From Robiginitomaculum sp. (GTDB lineage: Bacteria; Pseudomonadota; Alphaproteobacteria; Caulobacterales; Maricaulaceae), in NCBI GenBank assembly GCA_002733485.1, contig NVVU01000077.1, positions 1 through 10,113 on the forward strand: a stretch of 10,113 nucleotides of DNA, written 5' to 3'. Shown here one piece after another: positions 5,429-10,113 of this stretch; position 1 is the stretch's first letter; each line of letters opens with the position of its first letter. The notes under the pieces are model-generated. The model was not told where the DNA came from and made no database searches. It saw only the letters and a program-made list of their open reading frames with translations. The translations under genes were made by a program, and so were the position numbers.

Positions 5429-7675
5429 ATGTCCGAGGCTCACCTGGAACGGGAAAATTCTGAAACTGGCCCTTATGGTGCTGTGGCCGGGGTCAAGCTG
5501 TCTGAAGAGCGCCAGGCCGAGCGTGAGATTATTGTACGCGAGGAAGGGGCGAGCCCAGAGGCTACGGAAAAGGGTACACCGGAAGGTGATGCCAAATCTC
5601 CCCATGTCTGGTTTGTTGTTGCCGGCGGAGTAGTTGCCATTTTCTGGATTGCCGGGGTGCTGGCCTTCACCTTAGGGCAAACCGGTCTTTCAGGCTTGCT
5701 GACCTTACCCGTTACTGGTGTGGCCAGCCTGTTGTTTGTGACCATGGGACCGGCCATATTTGTGATACTGGCGGCAGTTTTGATTGCCGAACTTTCCCGC
5801 TTTCGTAGCACCGCCCGTTACATCGGGGCAATGGCGGCGCGCTTTGCCGATCCGGCCAAGGCTACGCGCGAAGACGCACGCCTGATGGCCGATGCGGTAC
5901 GCAGTGAAATTACCCGGGTTAATGGAGCCGTGGAGGGGGCATTGGCGCGTCTTGGTGCCATGGAAGAAGTGCTGGGCCATCACAGCGATGCTTTTGCCAA
6001 GGCGGAAGAGCACGCACGCACGCGTACCGATGCACTGATCAATGATTTGCGGCGCGAGCGCGAAGCGGTTGCCGATCTGGCCATTGTGCTGGACCAAAAG
6101 GCCGCCGATATTGCTGAGGCGATAACCGAACAATCCAAAATGGTGGTGGCTGCGGCCGACATTGCCAATGCTCACGCCATCGACAGTACCAAAACGCTGG
6201 AAGAAAGCGCTGAGCGGCTTTCCGGCTCTGCCCATGATGCGGCGCAGGGGGCCAAAGTTATTGCTGCCAAGCTGGACGATGCCACGGGGCGCCTGTCCTC
6301 AACCACCATTGCGCTTGGGGATGCCAGCAAAGTGCTTTCCTCCAGTACGCAGGACCTGGATCAGGTGCGCGAACGCGCCCGGGACAGCTTTGCCGCCAGC
6401 CGCGATGATGCGCGGGTGCTGACGGATATAACCCGCCAAAGCGTTGAAACAATGCAGGATGTGGCACGCCAGGGCGCAGAGATTGTTACCGAGGCCTTTG
6501 ATACGGCACTCACCACGTCTCAGGGGCGCGTGCAGGAAGTTCAGCGCGAAACCCGCATCGCTGCCGAACGCAATATTCGCCAGGCAGAGGAGCTGAAAAA
6601 CGCTGCCGAAGAAGCGCGTTCAGCGCTGGATGCCTATGCCGAAGTGATTGCCAAGCGGCTGGAACAGGCCAATGAGGCCAGTTTTTCCGCCGCGTCCTGG
6701 GCAGACAAAACCTTTGAACGGCTGGAGGCAGCCACCAATACGCTGGAAAGCAAGCTGGCGGCTTTGCCCGAAACCGCTGATGCGCAGGCCCGCGATCTTC
6801 AGGAAAAATTGCGCAAGGGTCTTGAAGGTCTGAACGAAGCGGCCCGGGCGGCCGCCGATGAAGCCGAAGAAATTGATGCCGGGTTTCAGGCCCGCATTCG
6901 CCAGAATTATGAACTCCTCAGTGATTTTATGTTGCGCATGGGAGCAGCCGCTGGACCGCGTGGCGGTGCATTGGAAGTGCCAAGCCCGTTTAAGGTGCAA
7001 GCACAGGATGAACCTGCCAAAGGCCCTTCATCGCCAGCAAAAATAACAAAACGGTCTTATGAAAACGTGCCGGTAAGCACAAAAGCAGCCGCTAAAGAAT
7101 CAAAGCAGACCAAGACTAAAAAGAAAAGCTTTATCGAGGCGCAGATAGAGGCCCAGAACAAGGCTCGTACTGCCCCTGAGGATGAGCAAGAGGTCAAGGC
7201 CGAGGATGCCGCCCCGAAAAATCAGGGCTGGAGCTGGAAAGATGTTTTATCGGGCATGGACCGGGCCAAAGATAAAACCAATGGTATGGCGGCTTCGGCC
7301 CCTTCATCACGCCAGGGTTCCGATACGCTGGATCGTCTGGTCACGCTGTTTCGTATCCATGATATCGATCCGCAAGACCTGTTCAGCACACAAACCTACC
7401 GCAGCCTGGCCCATGCGCGGCTAGTTGGCGGCAAGCGCGCCATGTTGGATATTGTTCGTCTGGAGGCTAAGTCACAGATAGAGGCATTGGGTACTGCATT
7501 TTCTGATGATGCGTCCCTGCTGGAAATCGCCGAAAATTTTGCCAGCGATTTGCGTCAGAAAATTGATCAGTCAACGACCAAGGGCAATAAGTTGCATCTG
7601 GAAACCCATTTTCGCACAGGTGATGGCCCGGCTTATCTGCTGATTGAAACTGCGCTGGACGGCATTACGGTTTAA
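5429..7675 (+). CDS. TipN-like two-TM, long coiled-coil protein (putative polarity factor)
   Basis: This 748-residue protein is of uncertain function. Visible parts in order: a charged cytoplasmic-type N terminus (1-57); two hydrophobic membrane helices (about 58-82 and 95-122) separated by a short GQTGLSG-type loop; a very long alanine, glutamate and arginine-rich helical coiled coil (about 140-505); a lysine-rich, low-complexity linker (about 515-600, including KQTKTKKK); and a C-terminal, probably globular helical region (about 600-748) starting WSWKDVLSGMD and containing DIDPQDLFS and GGKRAMLDIVRLEAKSQ. The order of two N-terminal membrane helices then a large coiled coil is that of Caulobacter TipN, a pole-marking protein of the inner membrane; the match is architectural and not proven. 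A chemoreceptor is less likely because the conserved MCP hairpin tip is absent and no periplasmic sensor domain exists. The start at 5429 follows GGGGGGAAG (5417-5425). The stop lies 3 bases before the convergent lipoprotein gene's end. Confidence 0.6.
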   Translation: MSEAHLERENSETGPYGAVAGVKLSEERQAEREIIVREEGASPEATEKGTPEGDAKSPHVWFVVAGGVVAIFWIAGVLAFTLGQTGLSGLLTLPVTGVASLLFVTMGPAIFVILAAVLIAELSRFRSTARYIGAMAARFADPAKATREDARLMADAVRSEITRVNGAVEGALARLGAMEEVLGHHSDAFAKAEEHARTRTDALINDLRREREAVADLAIVLDQKAADIAEAITEQSKMVVAAADIANAHAIDSTKTLEESAERLSGSAHDAAQGAKVIAAKLDDATGRLSSTTIALGDASKVLSSSTQDLDQVRERARDSFAASRDDARVLTDITRQSVETMQDVARQGAEIVTEAFDTALTTSQGRVQEVQRETRIAAERNIRQAEELKNAAEEARSALDAYAEVIAKRLEQANEASFSAASWADKTFERLEAATNTLESKLAALPETADAQARDLQEKLRKGLEGLNEAARAAADEAEEIDAGFQARIRQNYELLSDFMLRMGAAAGPRGGALEVPSPFKVQAQDEPAKGPSSPAKITKRSYENVPVSTKAAAKESKQTKTKKKSFIEAQIEAQNKARTAPEDEQEVKAEDAAPKNQGWSWKDVLSGMDRAKDKTNGMAASAPSSRQGSDTLDRLVTLFRIHDIDPQDLFSTQTYRSLAHARLVGGKRAMLDIVRLEAKSQIEALGTAFSDDASLLEIAENFASDLRQKIDQSTTKGNKLHLETHFRTGDGPAYLLIETALDGITV

Positions 7676-7678
7676 AGT

Positions 7679-8677
7679 TTATTTAGCGTAGCGTTTCTTG
7701 AGTGCGATGCATGGATCTTCACGCACTACTTTTGGCGTAAACCATGCATAATCTGCGGCGGGTTTTCCATCTGGGTCGGTGGGGATCAGGCTCGCCGGGT
7801 CTGTTTCTTCACTTGAAACCCCAACAAACATCAGGCTGGATACGGTTTTGCCGGGGCGCAACCGCCGTAAATGCCACGGCACCGCCCGATCCTGTCTGAC
7901 ATGACCGGTGCCGGCAATGAGAATGGCACCATTCGTTTCACCTTTTTCAACCATATGCATCGCCATGCTGGCATCCCGAAGACGTTGTCCGCGATACATG
8001 GGGCCGGTGGCCGCCGAGGGAATAAGGTTGCAATGAGATTCGACGATTTGCGTTTGCAGGGCATTTTTCAAATTTTCAGCCAGTGGTTTATCCAGCAAAA
8101 GTCTTTCTGTCTCCCCTTGGGGCAGAACAGAAAAACCTTTTTTACCCACCGTACGTACAAGTGTGACTGGCGGATCACCGGCATACATGCTTAGGCCTGA
8201 TGATAGAGCCGCTTCGGCAATGGGTTGATACAGCGGCCATTGCGGCCAGCCGGTTTTACCCCAGTTCACGGCTGTGCCCAACGCATCCGCATTGTCGGGC
8301 TTACCGTTTTGAAAAGTGATGAGCGCCTGGCTCTGGCCGGTATCAAACATCTCCCATACCACGGCGGGTTTGCGACCCTGTCCGGCAATGGCACTGACCA
8401 TCCAGCCTTGCAGGCGATGGTGGTCTGCATTGTCGTGGGTCTCGCCCAATAGTGCAAAGTCAGCCTTGGCCATGGCCTTAGCCAGATCAGTCGGTGTGAT
8501 GAAGGCGTTTTCCCTGAATGACCAAATCTTGCCCAGCAGAGGGGAGGGAGCGTTGGGCGCTATCTGCCAGTTTTGCCATGGTCCAGCTGGTTTAGGCGTC
8601 TCGCCAATACCCAGGCATCCCGTAAACGCTGTTATAAGAGTGACAAGCACGCCAAGACGAATGATGGAAAATCTCAT
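7679..8677 (-). CDS. ChaN-like (haem-binding uptake, Tiki superfamily) lipoprotein
   Basis: This 332-residue protein has a short positively charged N terminus and a hydrophobic stretch ending at C21 (LITAFTGC), a probable though not ideal lipobox because Phe sits at -3, so it is likely a membrane-anchored lipoprotein facing the periplasm. Family motifs of the ChaN/DUF399 fold are clear: FALLGETHDNADHH (74-87), VVWEMFD (106-112), ESHC (213-216), YRGQRLRDASMAMHM (228-242) and AGTGHVRQDRAVPWHL (255-270). ChaN of Campylobacter binds haem and has been linked to iron uptake, while the wider Tiki fold includes metal-dependent peptidases, so the substrate here is open. It starts one base inside the carA stop (TGATG read on the minus strand), so it is almost certainly co-translated with carA. 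No other iron or haem gene is in the window. Its stop is 3 bp from the stop of the convergent coiled-coil gene. Confidence 0.85.
   Translation of the reverse strand: MRFSIIRLGVLVTLITAFTGCLGIGETPKPAGPWQNWQIAPNAPSPLLGKIWSFRENAFITPTDLAKAMAKADFALLGETHDNADHHRLQGWMVSAIAGQGRKPAVVWEMFDTGQSQALITFQNGKPDNADALGTAVNWGKTGWPQWPLYQPIAEAALSSGLSMYAGDPPVTLVRTVGKKGFSVLPQGETERLLLDKPLAENLKNALQTQIVESHCNLIPSAATGPMYRGQRLRDASMAMHMVEKGETNGAILIAGTGHVRQDRAVPWHLRRLRPGKTVSSLMFVGVSSEETDPASLIPTDPDGKPAADYAWFTPKVVREDPCIALKKRYAK
7701..7749. repeat. Interleaved inverted repeats at the convergent gene ends
   Basis: Two perfect inverted repeats interlock. AGTGCG (7701-7706) pairs with CGCACT (7722-7727), and ATGCATGG (7707-7714) pairs with CCATGCAT (7742-7749). 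The arms alternate, so the two stems are either exclusive alternatives or a pseudoknot-like fold with a zero-base first loop, which is sterically tight. The site lies inside the last codons of the lipoprotein gene and about 25 bases past the plus-strand coiled-coil gene's stop. That is where a 3' end structure would be needed, since no ordinary terminator fits in the 3-bp gap. No U-tract is present and chance is possible. Confidence 0.35.
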
Positions 8678-9870
8678 CAGGCAGAGGTTCTGCCCAGAGC
8701 GCGGCTAAAATCTTCAAACAGATAAAAACTGTCTTGCGGTCCGGGACTGGCCTCTGGGTGGTATTGTACTGAAAAAACAGGCTTGCCTTTCAGGCGCAGG
8801 CCGCAATTGCTGCCATCAAAAAGCGATAAATGGGTGGCCATAACCCCGTCCGGCAGCGTCTCTTCATCCACGGTAAATCCATGGTTCATAGAGACAATTT
8901 CAACCTTTCCAGTGGCCAGGTCCTTGACCGGGTGGTTGGCCCCATGATGGCCCTGATCCATTTTCATGGTATTGGCCCCCAGCGCCAGCGCCAGCAATTG
9001 ATGCCCAAGGCATATCCCGAAAATTGGCATATCCGCATCAATCAAGGCCCGGATCAGCGGGCTGGCATGTTTCGCGGTGGCGGCAGGATCGCCTGGGCCA
9101 TTGGACAATAAAACGCCATCGGGTTTAAGCGCAAGAATATCAGAGGCCGCCATGGTACACGGCACCACCGTCACGCGAAGGCCCAGGGCGGCCAGGCGGC
9201 GCACAATATTGCTCTTGGCCCCATAATCGATAGCCACCACCAACGGCCCATCTTGCGAAGGGGCGGCATAGCCGGTTTCCAGATCCCATTCACTTTGCTG
9301 TGAGGGGAAAGCATGGCTTGTGGATACCTGACTGGCCAGATCCGCCATTTCCAGCCCAGCCCAGTTATTGGCCATGGCCTGCAAAGCAGGGATATCAAAT
9401 TTACCGTCCGGGTGATGGGCAATCACCCCATGGGGCATGCCATGGCGGCGGATGTGCACGGTCAGGGCGCGGGTGTCGATGCCATAAAGGCCGACAATGC
9501 CGCGAGTGCTGAGCCAGTTGTCAAAATCATCTATCGAGCGCCAGCTGGCAGCCTTGCCGGGTGCCGCGCGCATGATCACGCCTTTAGCCCCCGATGACGG
9601 GCCATTTTGGCGCGCGCTCTCATCTTCGGTATCATCGTTATTGGTGCCGGTAATGCCCAGGTGTGGAAAGGTGAAACACAGAAGTTGATCCGAATAGGAC
9701 GGGTCGGTCAGCACTTCCTGATAGCCGGTCATCGCCGTATTAAAGCACACTTCGCCAAGGGCTTCGCCCTCCGCCCCGGTGCCAAACCCCGCGAAAACTG
9801 TACCGTCTGCCAGCACCAGCAATGCGGTTGGTACTTCAAGATGCTCTTGACTCTTTGGCTGAGCAGTCAT
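8677..9870 (-). CDS. carA: Carbamoyl-phosphate synthase small subunit (glutamine amidotransferase)
   Basis: CarA hydrolyses glutamine and channels ammonia to CarB, which makes carbamoyl phosphate for pyrimidine and arginine synthesis. From the ATG at 9870 it has 397 residues, normal for the family. The N-terminal domain shows GEVCFNTAMTGYQEVLTDPSY; the class I amidotransferase domain has LLSNGPGDP, the nucleophile in GICLGHQ (C287 counted from this start), HHGANHPV, and the triad partners in QYHPEASPG (H371, E373). An upstream in-frame TTG at 9939 could lengthen it by 23 residues, but that TTG is the first three bases of the TTGACG -35 element and has no Shine-Dalgarno, so it is rejected. GGAG at 9883-9880 precedes the ATG by 9 bases. 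carB is not next to it; instead the ChaN-like gene overlaps its stop by one base. Confidence 0.96.
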   Translation of the reverse strand: MTAQPKSQEHLEVPTALLVLADGTVFAGFGTGAEGEALGEVCFNTAMTGYQEVLTDPSYSDQLLCFTFPHLGITGTNNDDTEDESARQNGPSSGAKGVIMRAAPGKAASWRSIDDFDNWLSTRGIVGLYGIDTRALTVHIRRHGMPHGVIAHHPDGKFDIPALQAMANNWAGLEMADLASQVSTSHAFPSQQSEWDLETGYAAPSQDGPLVVAIDYGAKSNIVRRLAALGLRVTVVPCTMAASDILALKPDGVLLSNGPGDPAATAKHASPLIRALIDADMPIFGICLGHQLLALALGANTMKMDQGHHGANHPVKDLATGKVEIVSMNHGFTVDEETLPDGVMATHLSLFDGSNCGLRLKGKPVFSVQYHPEASPGPQDSFYLFEDFSRALGRTSA

Positions 9871-9910
9871 AGGCCAACGCTCCGGTTTTTCCCAGTGTGG
9901 AAGTTGCGCG

Positions 9911-9939
9911 AAACTAGGCAAGGCTCTGGTCAGCGTCAA
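9911..9939 (-). promoter_or_regulatory. Sigma-70 promoter of carA
   Basis: Read on the minus strand, TTGACG (9939-9934), a 17-base spacer and TAGTTT (9916-9911) form a near-consensus housekeeping promoter. Transcription would start near 9904, giving a leader of about 35 bases before the carA ATG at 9870, with the GGAG ribosome site inside it. The leader is too short for an elaborate attenuator. An inverted repeat ends 8 bp upstream of the -35. Confidence 0.65.
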
Positions 9940-9947
9940 CCGGGAGC

Positions 9948-9987
9948 ACGGTCTGTCTGGTGCTTTAATTTATGAGAAACAGACCGT
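9948..9987. promoter_or_regulatory. 9-bp inverted repeat, candidate operator between divergent carA and yqeY-type genes
   Basis: ACGGTCTGT (9948-9956) is perfectly inverted as ACAGACCGT (9979-9987) with 22 bases between. The arms are offset by 31 bp, about three helical turns, so both face the same side of the DNA. Relative to the predicted carA start the repeat covers about -44 to -83, a place for an activator. Its right arm abuts TATTAT (9987-9992), the best -10 candidate for the divergent plus-strand gene, though that promoter lacks a good -35. No regulator is recognised from the half-site. Confidence 0.4.
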
Positions 9988-10027
9988 ATTATCTGGTGGC
10001 AATCTTGCCGCAAACAAGGTGAAACGC

Positions 10028-10113
10028 ATGTCGCTACGCGATCAGATTAAAACCAAGTTAGTTGAATCCATGAAAGCCAAACAGCCGGTGCGGGTGTCCA
10101 CTCTGCGTCTGGT
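10028..10113 (+). CDS. GatB/YqeY domain protein, N-terminal end (partial)
   Basis: Only the first 28 codons are present before the window ends. The start MSLRDQIKTKLVESMKAK followed by STLRLV matches the N terminus of stand-alone YqeY/GatB-domain proteins, which resemble the tRNA-binding tail domain of the GatB amidotransferase subunit and whose exact role is poorly defined. AAGGTGA (10016-10022) lies 5 bases before the ATG. CTTG at 10004-10007 could pair with CAAG at 10014-10017 and partly mask this site, a weak possibility. Divergence from carA is an arrangement I recall from other alphaproteobacteria, where this gene often precedes dnaG and rpoD. Confidence 0.85.
   Translation, partial: MSLRDQIKTKLVESMKAKQPVRVSTLRL

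Noticed and set aside
5705..6235. A 176-codon minus-strand open frame inside the coiled-coil gene
   Set aside because: It opposes a continuous membrane and coiled-coil reading frame; its composition looks like reverse reading of Ala/Glu codons.
5570..7000. Methyl-accepting chemotaxis protein identity for the coiled-coil protein
   Set aside because: There is no periplasmic ligand domain between the two membrane helices and no conserved MCP hairpin tip sequence, although the overall helical composition is similar.

Overview
The window is a chromosomal housekeeping segment from an alphaproteobacterium. It most resembles the Caulobacterales/Hyphomonadaceae side of that class. The signs are a two-subunit glycine decarboxylase behind a tandem glycine riboswitch, carA divergent from a GatB/YqeY-domain gene, a perfect TTAA-N7-TTAA (CtrA-type) box, and a long coiled-coil membrane protein with the architecture of the polarity factor TipN. 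No insertion sequence, phage gene, CRISPR array, tRNA or rRNA is visible.

Layout. Positions 1-180 are the 3' end of mutL. Positions 191-305 hold an interspersed, strongly palindromic intergenic repeat, which runs directly into the ribosome binding site of a 90-residue UPF0016 (GDT1/TMEM165-type) membrane protein at 313-585. The next gene-free stretch (586-910) holds a tandem glycine riboswitch (about 662-868) and a possible weaker CtrA-like box. The riboswitch leads into the compact operon gcvT-gcvH-gcvPA-gcvPB (911-5336), which encodes the T, H and two P subunits of the glycine cleavage system. The L protein is not in the window.

A 92-bp gap follows, with a perfect TTAA-N7-TTAA box overlapping a candidate -10 element. 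Next is a 748-residue protein (5429-7675) with two N-terminal membrane helices, a coiled coil of roughly 350 residues, a charged linker and a conserved-looking C-terminal domain. It is followed after only 3 bp by the convergent end of a minus-strand pair: carA (9870-8677) and a ChaN-like lipoprotein gene (8677-7679), overlapping by one base (TGATG). carA has a good sigma-70 promoter at 9939-9911. Upstream of it lies a 9-bp inverted repeat with arms 31 bp apart, placed to serve both carA and the divergent GatB/YqeY-domain gene that begins at 10028 and runs off the window.

Functionally, the gcv operon breaks down glycine and feeds one-carbon units to folate, with glycine sensed by its own leader RNA. 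carA supplies glutamine-derived ammonia for carbamoyl phosphate. The least explained gene is the TipN-like protein, and its apparent cell-cycle-type promoter is the main lead here. I saw no wholly new multi-gene system.
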